A DNA stretch of 63,392 nt, from assembly GCA_017642445.1 (NCBI GenBank), contig JAGCPA010000088.1, positions 1 through 63,392 on the forward strand, written 5' to 3'. Below are positions 43,398-51,952 of this stretch, one piece after another (within the stretch, counting starts at the first letter, position 1; each line of letters starts with the position of its first letter). Below the pieces are notes generated by a model, which was given only the letters and a program-made list of their open reading frames with translations, was not told the origin of the DNA and did no database searches. A program made the translations under genes and the position numbers. The stretch comes from Spirochaetia bacterium (GTDB lineage Bacteria; Spirochaetota; Spirochaetia; CADAEX01).

Positions 43398-44095
43398 ATA
43401 AACTAATATATGTGAAAAAGATTTATATTATTATATGTTTGATCATATTCCCAGCGCTTTTCTCTTATGCCCAGGACTCAGGGCGTATTGTCACAGCGAA
43501 TGAATTCCTCAACTATGTCTCTGCCCAGTACGGCTCGATCGACGATTACGAGGCAAAGGTGACAATCACCAAAGGGAAGGAGAAGATGAATGGAATCTTA
43601 TACTACAAGACTCCTTCGCTCCTCAGGATCAACTTTGACAACCCTAAGGAACAGGTTCTGGTGGTGGACAAGGAGAAACTGGTCATCTATATCCCTAAAT
43701 ACCGTGTGATCATGCAGCAGAAGCTGAAGAAGAAAGGTGGTGTCTCTGGTGCGGGCATGGCAAGCAGAGAAGGGCTTAAGATCCTTAAGCAGAACTATAC
43801 AGTGGCATATCTTGACAGCCCCGACTTTGTCCCTCTGGATGACGGCAGCGATGAGATGGTAAAGAAGCTCAAGTTTGTCTGGAGAACACCGGACGAGGGC
43901 TTCAGGCAGCTTATTATGTCTGTGGGCGAGGATAACCTTATACGCCGCCTGATCTGCGTTACCGCCGACTATACCGAGATGCAGTTTGACTTCACCGATA
44001 TCATGACCAACGAGGGTATCCCCGACACCAGATTTGAATACGATTCCCCGGCCAGCGCCAATGTCTTTGAGAACTTCCTTTTCGAAGCGGAGTGA
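43394..44095 (+). CDS. LolA-like outer-membrane lipoprotein carrier
   Basis: A 233-residue protein with a long hydrophobic signal ending FSYA, then QDSGRIV. The mature part resembles LolA: TANEFLNYVSAQYGSIDDYEAKVTI, then a beta-rich sandwich that forms the half-barrel cavity for lipoprotein acyl chains. LolA shuttles lipoproteins from the inner to the outer membrane through the periplasm. Sequence identity with proteobacterial LolA is low, as in other spirochaetes, so the assignment is by fold and layout. It is coupled to the pseudouridine synthase gene and precedes a RodZ-like gene. Confidence 0.75.
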   Translation: MNKLIYVKKIYIIICLIIFPALFSYAQDSGRIVTANEFLNYVSAQYGSIDDYEAKVTITKGKEKMNGILYYKTPSLLRINFDNPKEQVLVVDKEKLVIYIPKYRVIMQQKLKKKGGVSGAGMASREGLKILKQNYTVAYLDSPDFVPLDDGSDEMVKKLKFVWRTPDEGFRQLIMSVGEDNLIRRLICVTADYTEMQFDFTDIMTNEGIPDTRFEYDSPASANVFENFLFEAE

Positions 44096-44098
44096 TCC

Positions 44099-45181
44099 AT
44101 GGATTCTGTAGGGGCAATTCTTAAGGCTGCCAGAGAGGAGAAGAAACTCCCTCTGAATCAGGTCTCATCCGACACCCATATCCTTCCGGGCTATATCCAG
44201 GCGATAGAGGAAAACCGTTTCCAGGATCTGCCGGGCGAGGCTTACTGCGCAGGTTTCATAGGAACTCTTGCCCGTTACTATGGGCTTGACAGCGAAAGGC
44301 TGGTTGCCATGTTCCGGGGAATTCCTGTCAAGGAGAAATCTGCTCCTGCGCCAAAGACCAAGGTTCCGATCATTAAGACTGAGAAAAAGAATTTAGTTCC
44401 TATAGCACTCATCATTGTAATCCTGATTGTGATGGCGGCTGCTCTCTTTTTCATCTTCGCAGGCAACAGAAGCCAGGAGAAAGCTCCGGAGCCTGTGGCC
44501 AAGGAAGAGCAGAAATCAAATGTATATACGATGAACGAGGTGCTGTTTGAGCGCTCCTTCGCCGAGAACGATATAGTGCAGGTGATTCTGGGATCTCTTT
44601 CTCCCGAGATTATGTGTAAATCGGTCGGTGAATCTGTGGTGCTGGGAACCAAAAGTGGCAATGTCACCCTGTCCCCTTCGCAGGAGAAGCTTTTAGATCT
44701 GGACGGAGACTCCAAGAATGATGTAAAGGTGACCCTTAAGGAAGTGGATTCTGCTGCCAGAAAAGCGATCATACGGATAGATCGGGCTATAGAGGCCCCT
44801 GTTCCGCCGCCGCTTCCAGATATCTCAATCGCACCGAAGCCGGAATCTGTGATCATGCACGGCAAGGGTACAGTGACAATCCTTTCTTCCCCTGTGAAGC
44901 GGAAATTCGCAATGGAGGTGAGCTTCAGCGGGCCATGCATGTTCCGTTATCAGGCAGACAGCGAGAAGAGCATAGAGAACTACTATAAGGCCGGAAGCCA
45001 GGTGCGCCTGGATGTGGCCGAAGAAGTCAGAGTATGGCTTTCCAACGCCGGCAATGCCAAGATCCTTATAGGCGATGCAGAGATAACCTTAGGTGACAAG
45101 GGTGAAGTCACATCCGAGAAGATAGGGTGGGAAGAGGCTGCAGACAGATCCTTCAATCTTTCAATTGTTTCAATGCACTGA
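44099..45181 (+). CDS. RodZ-like membrane-anchored helix-turn-helix protein
   Basis: A 360-residue protein. Residues 3-70 form a RodZ-type HTH (GAILKAAREEKKLPLNQVS, then YIQAIEENRF and YCAGFIGTLARYYGLD). A linker and one transmembrane segment (about residues 99-121, IALIIVILIVMAAALFF) follow, then a periplasmic beta domain of about 230 residues ending in the DUF4115-like block. RodZ links MreB to the wall-building machinery. The periplasmic part is longer than in E. coli. It sits four bases after the LolA-like gene and nine before rimO. Confidence 0.85.
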   Translation: MDSVGAILKAAREEKKLPLNQVSSDTHILPGYIQAIEENRFQDLPGEAYCAGFIGTLARYYGLDSERLVAMFRGIPVKEKSAPAPKTKVPIIKTEKKNLVPIALIIVILIVMAAALFFIFAGNRSQEKAPEPVAKEEQKSNVYTMNEVLFERSFAENDIVQVILGSLSPEIMCKSVGESVVLGTKSGNVTLSPSQEKLLDLDGDSKNDVKVTLKEVDSAARKAIIRIDRAIEAPVPPPLPDISIAPKPESVIMHGKGTVTILSSPVKRKFAMEVSFSGPCMFRYQADSEKSIENYYKAGSQVRLDVAEEVRVWLSNAGNAKILIGDAEITLGDKGEVTSEKIGWEEAADRSFNLSIVSMH

Positions 45182-45189
45182 GGTGAACC

Positions 45190-46521
45190 TTGGAAAAGAC
45201 TTTTTATATCGTTAACCTGGGCTGCTCAAAAAACCAGGTGGATGGGGAGACTGTCCTTGCGCTCATGGAGCAGAAGGGGTGGAAGTACACTGACCTTGAG
45301 TCGGCAGATGTGGTCATAGTCAACACCTGCGGCTTCATAAACGATGCCAAAGAAGAGTCTATAAACACAATCCTGAACTGCAAGAGCAGCTATCCCGATA
45401 AGATTGTGATTGCAGCCGGATGCCTGGCACAGCGGTATGGGAAGGAGCTTTCCGACGAGATGACCGAGGCTGACGGCTTTGTTGGTAACCGAGACCTCTA
45501 TTCAATCCCCGATGCAGTTGAGAAGATAGCAAGGGGAAAAACCCGTCTTATAAGCCCAAAGACACCATCGCCAGACTGCTTTGTGGACCGCAAGACTCTT
45601 TTCACATTCCCACGGAGCACCTATATAAAGATTGCAGAAGGATGCAACAACAACTGCACATACTGTGCCATTCCCCTTATCAGGGGACAGCTCAGGAGCA
45701 TCCCTGCCGACATCATCATAAAAGAAATCAGAAGCTTTGTTAAAAAAGGGTTCTTCGAGATAAACCTGGTAAGTCAGGATCTGGCCTCCTGGGGTACTGA
45801 CATAGGGCAGGACCTTATATATCTGCTCAAGAGAATCAGCCGCCTGAAGGGAGACTTCCGCATCCGGCTGCTTTATATGCACTCCGACAAGTTCAACCCA
45901 GATATCCTGCCACTTTTCAAGAAGGAGAGCAGGCTGATCCCTTACTTCGACATCCCGTTCCAGCATGCCTCAGAGCCTGTTCTGGCCGCCATGGGAAGAA
46001 AGGGAAACAAGGAGAAATATCTTAAGCTTATTGCGGCAATCAGGGAGGCACTGCCCGAGAGCGCCATCCGTTCCACTGTTATGCTGGGATTCCCCGGCGA
46101 GAAGGATGAGGATTTCCAGTGCCTTATGGACTTCCTGAAAGAGGCAGAGCTTGATTGGTGCGGCTTCTTCACCTACTCAAGGGAAGAGGGGACCAAGGCC
46201 TTCAATTTCAAGGGGAAGGTGCCTATAGCGACAGCAGGACTCCGGAAGGAGCAGGCCCAGGATCTTCAGAACCGGATCACCGAAAGACGGCTTGAATCCT
46301 ATATCGGCAAGGAGATAGAGGTGCTGGTGGAAGAGGTTATAGCCGAGGAAGAGATAGCCCTTGGACGGGGATATATGAATGCCCCCGAGGTTGACGGAGC
46401 TGTGATCCTGCATAGCGAAAAAGCCTCTTCCGGCGGAATAAAGCCTGGCGATGTGGTCCTTGCGAAAGTGGTTAGACGGAACAATATAGATCTGGAAGCT
46501 GTAGATGTCAGATTATCTTGA
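45190..46521 (+). CDS. rimO: Ribosomal protein S12 methylthiotransferase
   Basis: A 443-residue radical-SAM enzyme started at TTG after GAGGTG. The N-terminal methylthiotransferase domain has YIVNLGCSKNQVDGE with the first cluster cysteine. The radical-SAM cluster cysteines are Cys152, Cys156 and Cys159 in EGCNNNCTYC. The C-terminal TRAM domain binds RNA or protein. It adds a methylthio group to the conserved Asp of S12. NLGCSKNQVD and the SNK-free ending separate RimO from the related tRNA enzyme MiaB with good confidence. It overlaps the helicase gene by 17 nt. Confidence 0.93.
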   Translation: MEKTFYIVNLGCSKNQVDGETVLALMEQKGWKYTDLESADVVIVNTCGFINDAKEESINTILNCKSSYPDKIVIAAGCLAQRYGKELSDEMTEADGFVGNRDLYSIPDAVEKIARGKTRLISPKTPSPDCFVDRKTLFTFPRSTYIKIAEGCNNNCTYCAIPLIRGQLRSIPADIIIKEIRSFVKKGFFEINLVSQDLASWGTDIGQDLIYLLKRISRLKGDFRIRLLYMHSDKFNPDILPLFKKESRLIPYFDIPFQHASEPVLAAMGRKGNKEKYLKLIAAIREALPESAIRSTVMLGFPGEKDEDFQCLMDFLKEAELDWCGFFTYSREEGTKAFNFKGKVPIATAGLRKEQAQDLQNRITERRLESYIGKEIEVLVEEVIAEEEIALGRGYMNAPEVDGAVILHSEKASSGGIKPGDVVLAKVVRRNNIDLEAVDVRLS

Positions 46522-48580
46522 GAAGCTGAATCCAAAACAGTACGAGGCGGTGGTGAACCAGGGGCATCCCCTGCTGATTCTTGCAGGGGCAGGCTCGGGG
46601 AAAACCCGGGTCATAACCTCCAAGATCGCATATCTGGTGGAGCACTGCGGCACTCTGCCATCCTCTATACTGGCTGTCACCTTTACAAACAAGGCGGCAG
46701 GGGAGATGCGGGACCGGGTGGCCGGCTTCCTCGGCTACACCGGGGATATGAAGTCGTACGAGCTCCCTATGATCCGCACCTTCCACTCCTTCGGAGCCTG
46801 GATACTGCGGCGCAACAGCGAGTATGCCGGCCTTTCCCCGAACTTCTCCATCTACGATGATTCCGATATGGTCTCGCTTCTTAAAAGCCTGGAGAAGTCC
46901 GGTTCCAAGCGGGATATCAAGCTCTATGCCAACCTGATAAGCAGGGCAAAGGATTTTGGACTTACTCCCGACGACGACCTTACGGCAGTCACTTTTGACC
47001 CTGAGTTCCCGGCAATATACAAGGCTTATCAGGAGAAGCTCGATTCCATAGGCAATGTAGACTTCGGCGACCTGATCCTGAAGGCGGTGGAGCTTCTTAA
47101 GAACAACAGGGAGATACGGGAGCGCCTTTCCAGGAAGTTCCAGGTGATACTGGTGGACGAGTACCAGGATTCAAACATAGCCCAGTTTGAGCTTCTGAAG
47201 CTTCTGGCCGGGGACGGCAGGAGCCTTACGGTGGTGGGCGATGATGATCAGTCTATCTATAAGTTCCGCGGCGCCGAGGTGCAGAACATAATCGGGTTCC
47301 CGGAATACTTCAGCGGCACCAAGGTGATAAAGCTGGAGCAGAACTACCGCTCCACCGCCCCTATACTCAGTCTGGCCAGCGCAGTCGTGGACAAGAACAA
47401 AGGACGGCTGGGCAAGACTTTATGGACATCCCGCAAAGGGGGGCAGAAACCGGTGCTCTCATACTTCAACACAGCCCAGGAGGAGGCCGAATACTGTGCC
47501 AGCCTGGTGGCCAAGGACAAGGTTGAGACCGCCATCCTTTACCGCACCAATGCCCAGTCCCGGCTTTTCGAGTCTGTATTCACCCGCCTTGCCATCCCGT
47601 ACCGCATAGTGGGTTCCCTGAGGTTCTATGAGCGGGAGGAGATAAAGGACACCCTTGCCTGGATGGCTTTCCTGGTGAATCCAAAGGACCAGGTCTCTTT
47701 CCAGCGCATAATAAACAAGCCGGCCCGGGGCATCGGCAAGGCTACTGTGGATAAAATACTGCTGGCGGAAGGGGAAAACATAGCCACCAGGCTTAAGTCC
47801 TATGTGGAACACACCAAAGGAAAGAGCAAGGCAGCCCTTGAGGAGTTCCTGGAAGTCTATAACCAGCTGACCGCCCTCCTTGCCCAGCCGGACGAGAACC
47901 TCTCCGGCCTTATCAAAGAGATCCTCGACCTCTCCGGTCTTTATGATTATTACAGGGAGGAGGACAGGGTCGAGGGAACATTCAAGACCGACAACCTTAA
48001 AGAGCTTTCCAATGCGGCCGCCGAATTCCCGGCCGGTTCAGAGGGGATAACCCAGTTCCTTGAGAATGTGGAGCTCGACACCGGGGCAGCCCAGACCGAC
48101 GAGAATGCAAGGGTGACCCTGATAACCATGCACAACACCAAGGGGCTTGAGTTTGACAGGGTCATTATAACCGGCCTTGAGGACGAGCTCTTCCCCGGCC
48201 GGGGCAGCGAAGACGAAGAGGAAGTGGAGGAGGAGCGGCGCATTTTCTACGTCAGCATAACCAGAGCACGGGACCAGCTCTACATGACATCATGCCGTCA
48301 GAGGATGATATGGGGAAGATCCCAGTTCTGCAGCCCGTCCCGCTTCCTGGACGAGATACCTCCTCAGCTTCTGGATATAAGAGGCGGCGGCCATACCAAA
48401 GGAAGGGCAGGCACAGGATATAGGATAGGCGACTATATCTACAGGGACGACTATGGGGTAGGTGTTGTCATAAAAAGCTGGGTGGAAGCTGGTGAGCCTG
48501 TGGTGGTTGTGCGGTTCGAGACCGGCCAGTATGCACGGTTCCTTACAAATTATACCAAGCTTGAGAAGATAAGTCCCTGA
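46505..48580 (+). CDS. UvrD/PcrA/Rep-family DNA helicase
   Basis: A 691-residue superfamily 1 3'-5' helicase. The N terminus LNPKQYEAV contains the Q motif, LAGAGSGKTRV is motif I, and VDEYQDSN is motif II. VGDDDQSIYKFRGA is motif III and VTLITMHNTKGLEFD is motif V. The C-terminal 70 residues include GYRIGDYIYRDDYGVGVV, the Tudor-like tail seen in PcrA/UvrD. It unwinds DNA in nucleotide excision and replication restart. Whether it is pcrA or rep cannot be told. It ends at the convergent small gene. Confidence 0.93.
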   Translation: MSDYLEKLNPKQYEAVVNQGHPLLILAGAGSGKTRVITSKIAYLVEHCGTLPSSILAVTFTNKAAGEMRDRVAGFLGYTGDMKSYELPMIRTFHSFGAWILRRNSEYAGLSPNFSIYDDSDMVSLLKSLEKSGSKRDIKLYANLISRAKDFGLTPDDDLTAVTFDPEFPAIYKAYQEKLDSIGNVDFGDLILKAVELLKNNREIRERLSRKFQVILVDEYQDSNIAQFELLKLLAGDGRSLTVVGDDDQSIYKFRGAEVQNIIGFPEYFSGTKVIKLEQNYRSTAPILSLASAVVDKNKGRLGKTLWTSRKGGQKPVLSYFNTAQEEAEYCASLVAKDKVETAILYRTNAQSRLFESVFTRLAIPYRIVGSLRFYEREEIKDTLAWMAFLVNPKDQVSFQRIINKPARGIGKATVDKILLAEGENIATRLKSYVEHTKGKSKAALEEFLEVYNQLTALLAQPDENLSGLIKEILDLSGLYDYYREEDRVEGTFKTDNLKELSNAAAEFPAGSEGITQFLENVELDTGAAQTDENARVTLITMHNTKGLEFDRVIITGLEDELFPGRGSEDEEEVEEERRIFYVSITRARDQLYMTSCRQRMIWGRSQFCSPSRFLDEIPPQLLDIRGGGHTKGRAGTGYRIGDYIYRDDYGVGVVIKSWVEAGEPVVVVRFETGQYARFLTNYTKLEKISP

Positions 48581-48796
48581 TCAGACCTGATGATAAGCGT
48601 AGAGCAGGAAAGTAAGGCCCAGGAGAAGGCTCATTCTTCCTAACAGGCGGATATGTCTCACATGCTTTGCATGGAATTCATCCCACCATTCGGGATTCTT
48701 AGGCCGGTGCGGAAAAGCCTTGAACTCCATGAGGAAGCCGAGCATAGATATAAAAATAAGAATACTGCCGAGTATCAGTTTGAAAATTGGACTCAT
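48581..48796 (-). CDS. Small two-helix membrane protein
   Basis: A 71-residue protein of unknown function. Two hydrophobic segments (about residues 5-25 and 52-68) flank a basic, His-rich loop (WWDEFHAKHVRHIRLLGR). A TATAGT hexamer ends six bases before the ATG, with TTGAAG seventeen bases up, so the short frame looks like a real leaderless gene rather than chance. It lies convergent to the helicase gene and 17 bases below the M23 peptidase gene. Confidence 0.55.
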   Translation of the reverse strand: MSPIFKLILGSILIFISMLGFLMEFKAFPHRPKNPEWWDEFHAKHVRHIRLLGRMSLLLGLTFLLYAYHQV

Positions 48797-48802
48797 AGAA
48801 AC

Positions 48803-48831
48803 ACTATACCTGTTTAATCCTTTTTCTTCAA
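48803..48831 (-). promoter_or_regulatory. Promoter of the two-helix membrane protein gene
   Basis: On the minus strand TTGAAG (48831-48826), 17 bases, TATAGT (48808-48803), then six bases to the ATG at 48796. It lies within the end of the M23 peptidase gene. Confidence 0.55.
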
Positions 48832-49971
48832 GTTCTCAAAAAGCTCATCCACCTGGGCTTTCCGTTTTGCAAACCGCTCAAGCTCTGCTTTTGTCAGGTT
48901 CCGCTCAGGGGGAGACTTGACCGAGGCAGGGTTTATCTTAACGTCATTGAATATGACTTCGTAGTGCAGATGAGGACCGGTGGACATTCCGGTGGTGCCT
49001 ATATAGCCGATCACCTGTCCCTGCTTTACCCGCACCCCTTTCCTGATCCCTTTTCCATAGGCGTTCATGTGGCCGTACAAAGTCTTGTACCCGTTGCTGT
49101 GCCGCAGTATTATGCAGTTTCCATAGATATCGAACCAGCCGGCCAGCTCCACGGTGCCGCTTCCAGAGGCCAGGATAGGGGTGTTGATAGGGGCGGCGAA
49201 ATCGAGTCCTTTGTGGAAGGATTCGTAGCCATATACCGGGTTTGTCCTCTTGCCGTAGGAGGAGGATATCCTTGCGTTGGCCACAGGGGTCTTGAGCAGG
49301 GTTTTCCGCACGCTCTTACCCTCGGCGTTGTAATAGTCGTATTCATTTGAGTCGGTGACAAATCCGTACAGGTTGATATCTGCAAAGTTGGTCTTGAGCG
49401 ATGCAAAGGCGATGGGTCCATGCTTTGCAACAGTGCCGTCGTCCTTCATAAAATCGTAGTAGAGCACCTTGAATGTGTCTCCCTTGCGGATATCGCGCTG
49501 GAAATCCACGTCAAAAGAGAAGATGCGGAAAAGCTCCATGATCTTGGAACCAGCAACTCCGGCAGCCGCCATATCGTTGTAGAAGCTGCTCTCTATCGTC
49601 CCCTCTGCAGCTATCGGCACCATCTTCAGCGAGAGCTTCTCGGGGAAGGATTCGTAGGCATATCCGTTGTATTTTACAACAATATCCTCGTCAAAGTCGG
49701 AAGAAAGGCGCATCTCCATAAGCCGCACCTCGGGCTCGCTCTCCACTTTTATCAGTATTTTCTGGTTGGGGTATATGTGCTTGAGGTTGTAATGGGCCGA
49801 GAGGGCTCTGGTGGCCTCCACTATCTGCTGGCCGGGAATATCCTCGTTCTTAAGCAGAGAAGAGAGGTTTCCTCCCTTTGGGACTGTCAGTTCTTTTTCT
49901 TCGGCTTGGAGTAAAATTGCCGGGAACAACAAGGTAAGGATGATGATGCATTTTGCCAGTACATGCCTCAT
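48814..49971 (-). CDS. M23-family (LytM/OapA-like) metallopeptidase
   Basis: A 385-residue protein with signal peptide LLFPAILLQAEE. Residues 30-110 resemble a LysM-like or OapA region (ELTVPKGGNLSSLL; YPNQKILIKV). The C-terminal peptidase domain has FHKGLDFAAP and HLHYEVIFN, giving the zinc ligands His, Asp and His. Such enzymes cut peptidoglycan cross-links in the periplasm, or serve as inactive activators; here the ligands are present. The promoter (TTGTCA-17-TAATAT) ends six bases before the ATG, predicting a leaderless mRNA and sharing its -35 with tRNA-Ser. Confidence 0.9.
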   Translation of the reverse strand: MRHVLAKCIIILTLLFPAILLQAEEKELTVPKGGNLSSLLKNEDIPGQQIVEATRALSAHYNLKHIYPNQKILIKVESEPEVRLMEMRLSSDFDEDIVVKYNGYAYESFPEKLSLKMVPIAAEGTIESSFYNDMAAAGVAGSKIMELFRIFSFDVDFQRDIRKGDTFKVLYYDFMKDDGTVAKHGPIAFASLKTNFADINLYGFVTDSNEYDYYNAEGKSVRKTLLKTPVANARISSSYGKRTNPVYGYESFHKGLDFAAPINTPILASGSGTVELAGWFDIYGNCIILRHSNGYKTLYGHMNAYGKGIRKGVRVKQGQVIGYIGTTGMSTGPHLHYEVIFNDVKINPASVKSPPERNLTKAELERFAKRKAQVDELFENLKKKD

Positions 49972-49977
49972 TCTTAT

Positions 49978-50006
49978 ATATTACCATAATCTTATATGCT
50001 TGACAA
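49978..50006 (-). promoter_or_regulatory. Promoter of the M23 peptidase gene
   Basis: On the minus strand TTGTCA (50006-50001), 17 bases, TAATAT (49983-49978), then six bases to the ATG at 49971. Confidence 0.65.
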
Positions 50007-50029
50007 TTTACATTTTTTGTGGATAAACT
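50000..50029 (+). promoter_or_regulatory. Promoter of tRNA-Ser and SRP RNA
   Basis: TTGACA (50000-50005), 18 bases, TAAACT (50024-50029), about 12 bases before the tRNA. Its -35 is the same TTGACAA used in reverse by the M23 promoter. Confidence 0.6.
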
Positions 50030-50041
50030 GTACGAGCCTTT

Positions 50042-50126
50042 GGAGAGATGTCCGAGCGGTTTAAGGTACAATCTTGGAAAGGTTGCGTATCGAAAGGTAC
50101 CGGGGGTTCGAATCCCCCTCTCTCCG
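50042..50126 (+). tRNA. tRNA-Ser (anticodon GGA)
   Basis: An 85-base cloverleaf. The acceptor stem pairs GGAGAGA with TCTCTCC, followed by discriminator G, and no CCA is encoded. The anticodon stem CAATC/GGTTG holds the loop TTGGAAA, so the anticodon is GGA, reading UCC and UCU. A long variable arm (CGTATCGAAAGGTACC) and the T-arm GGGGGTTCGAATCCCCC are typical of serine tRNA. A TTGACA -35 lies 42 bases upstream. Confidence 0.95.
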
Positions 50127-50130
50127 TTTT

Positions 50131-50227
50131 CAGCCAGGCACTGTGCAATTGAGCTCCGCCCAACCCCGTCAGGACCGGAAGGTAGCAGCGGTAAGCGGCA
50201 GCCAATGTGATGCAGTCTGCTTGGCTG
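50131..50227 (+). ncRNA. ffs: Signal recognition particle RNA (small bacterial type)
   Basis: About 97 nt. The ends pair (CAGCCAGGCA with TGCTTGGCTG) into a long helix. The conserved domain IV loop GTCAGGACCGGAAGGTAGCAGC holds the GGAA tetraloop and the internal loop that binds Ffh and FtsY. It is the short form without an Alu domain. It begins four bases after the tRNA and ends in a run of eight Ts, so both RNAs may share one transcript. The exact ends are inferred from pairing. Confidence 0.93.
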
Positions 50228-50235
50228 TTTTTTTT
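50218..50235 (+). terminator. Terminator of the SRP RNA gene
   Basis: The 3' strand of the SRP RNA helix (TGCTTGGCTG) is followed at once by eight Ts, so the RNA's own end doubles as an intrinsic terminator. Confidence 0.7.
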
Positions 50236-50244
50236 GGAGGTTTT

Positions 50245-51951
50245 ATGCGGCGTATATTATTGACAGTCCTTTTGTTCAGTCTGTTCCTTCAGCCGGCAGC
50301 GTCCCAGGGTGTCACTTTTTATCCACAGACCACAACAGCATATGTAGAGAGTCTGGAAGATCCGGAATCTCTTGAACTGCTTTTTTCCGATGCCACCGGT
50401 AAGATACCCTATGTAAGCCTTCAGGATGGGCTGGATTTCCTCTATGGGGAAGGGGAATACCAGAGCAAAATTGAGGACGGACTCTTTGTTGTCACCAGAT
50501 CCAACGGCGCATATATGGCGTTGGATGTCGAGGAGGAGACAATTTACTTCTCCGACTATGATCTGTTTTTGAAGCAGCCTGATGCAGTGACTCTTCTGGA
50601 TATTGTCCTGGATGACACCATCATTCACCACGAGCCTTTGAGCTTTGAGTCCAAGGGTCGTTCCCTGAACATAGATTACGGAACTTTCCTCATCGATGTG
50701 TTCCTCGCTGATGATGAATGTCTCCTTCCGCTCCAGACTTTCTCCGATATCTTTGGTATTTCAGCCCTGGGAGCTCTGCTTTATAACGGCGAGGACCTTT
50801 TCTTTGTCTCCTCAAAGAGCTGCCTTAAGAATTATGATGATACCCTCACAGAGATGGGAGAAAAGTATTATTCGGTTAAACCGTCCATGCTGGATGAGGA
50901 TTTTGCCGACTTCAACTACAGGGAGCTGGGACTTAACCTGCAGCTTAACTACGGTCTTGCGGAAAAGCATAATATAACAACCAAGATACATGACTGGTTT
51001 GAGATGCTGGATCTGGAGGATAAGCTTTCCTCCACCGACCCCATGGATGCAGACCAGGCTCTTGCAGAGATCTGTTACAAATACTTTGGAGACCTCCACA
51101 GCGCATTCCATGCCCGTTCTCCTTATACAGGTCTGGAAAGAGAGAGCGAGGATATTGTTCCGGGACCTTCTGTCAAAAAGTTCATCCAGAATATGGGTGA
51201 GATCCTTACTGCAAGATCTGAATTCTTCCCCGACGGTGTTCCCGGTTTCCAAAGGAAAGGGGATACCGCGTATATCACATTTGATGATTTCTGGATGGAC
51301 CGTTCCAGAAACTACTTTGAGGAGCCCCTTACCCGCAAGGAGAAACAGGCTATCCAGAAGGATTATGCCTCAAGCGGAATCGATACCATCGGCCTTATCC
51401 ATTATGCCAACGAGGAGATACAGTCAAACCCGAGAATAAAGAATGTGGTTATAGACATTTCCTGCAACACAGGCGGCGCTCTGGATGCAGAGGTGTTTGT
51501 AGCAAGCTGGCTTTTAGGGCAGAGCTCCCTGGCTGTCCGGAGAAATATAACCGACTGCCAGTCTGTAACATCATACACAGCAGATGTTAACTTTGATGGC
51601 AAATGCGGTCAGAAGGATGATTATGTGGGAGACCGCCGGATTTTCTGTCTGATCTCTGGCAACACATTCTCCTGCGGAAACCTGCTTGCCTCCATGCTGG
51701 CAGAGTCGGGCAAAGCTGCTCTTATTGGAACTAAGACAGGCGGCGGCGCATGTGCAGTATATCTTACCTCCACCGCAGCAGGGGCTCTGTTCCAGACATC
51801 GAGCCCATGGCTTTTCAGCTCCGAGAGAAACGGCGCTTTCTTTGATATTGAGGCCGGGGTTGTTCCCGATTATAAGCTGACAGGCTATTCTGCCTTCTTT
51901 GACCGTTCTGAGAAAAAAGGCCTTACAGCCTATATAAGAAAGCTGTACTGA
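50245..51951 (+). CDS. S41-type (tail-specific) protease-like exported protein
   Basis: A 568-residue protein from the ATG after TTGGAGG, just past the SRP RNA. Signal peptide LLTVLLFSLFLQPAASQ. The first 200 residues are unrecognised and beta-rich. The C-terminal part has VVIDISCNTGGALDAEV, then SGNTFSCGNLLASML and GTKTGGGACAVY, which match the core of S41 proteases with the serine in FSCGN. No PDZ domain is evident. It probably acts in the periplasm. Substrate unknown. Confidence 0.75.
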   Translation: MRRILLTVLLFSLFLQPAASQGVTFYPQTTTAYVESLEDPESLELLFSDATGKIPYVSLQDGLDFLYGEGEYQSKIEDGLFVVTRSNGAYMALDVEEETIYFSDYDLFLKQPDAVTLLDIVLDDTIIHHEPLSFESKGRSLNIDYGTFLIDVFLADDECLLPLQTFSDIFGISALGALLYNGEDLFFVSSKSCLKNYDDTLTEMGEKYYSVKPSMLDEDFADFNYRELGLNLQLNYGLAEKHNITTKIHDWFEMLDLEDKLSSTDPMDADQALAEICYKYFGDLHSAFHARSPYTGLERESEDIVPGPSVKKFIQNMGEILTARSEFFPDGVPGFQRKGDTAYITFDDFWMDRSRNYFEEPLTRKEKQAIQKDYASSGIDTIGLIHYANEEIQSNPRIKNVVIDISCNTGGALDAEVFVASWLLGQSSLAVRRNITDCQSVTSYTADVNFDGKCGQKDDYVGDRRIFCLISGNTFSCGNLLASMLAESGKAALIGTKTGGGACAVYLTSTAAGALFQTSSPWLFSSERNGAFFDIEAGVVPDYKLTGYSAFFDRSEKKGLTAYIRKLY

Positions 51952-51952
51952 T

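Noticed and set aside
50074-50244. In-frame extension of the S41-type protease upstream through tRNA-Ser and SRP RNA
   Set aside because: The extension would translate stable RNA genes. The ATG at 50245 has GGAGG and a signal peptide follows directly.
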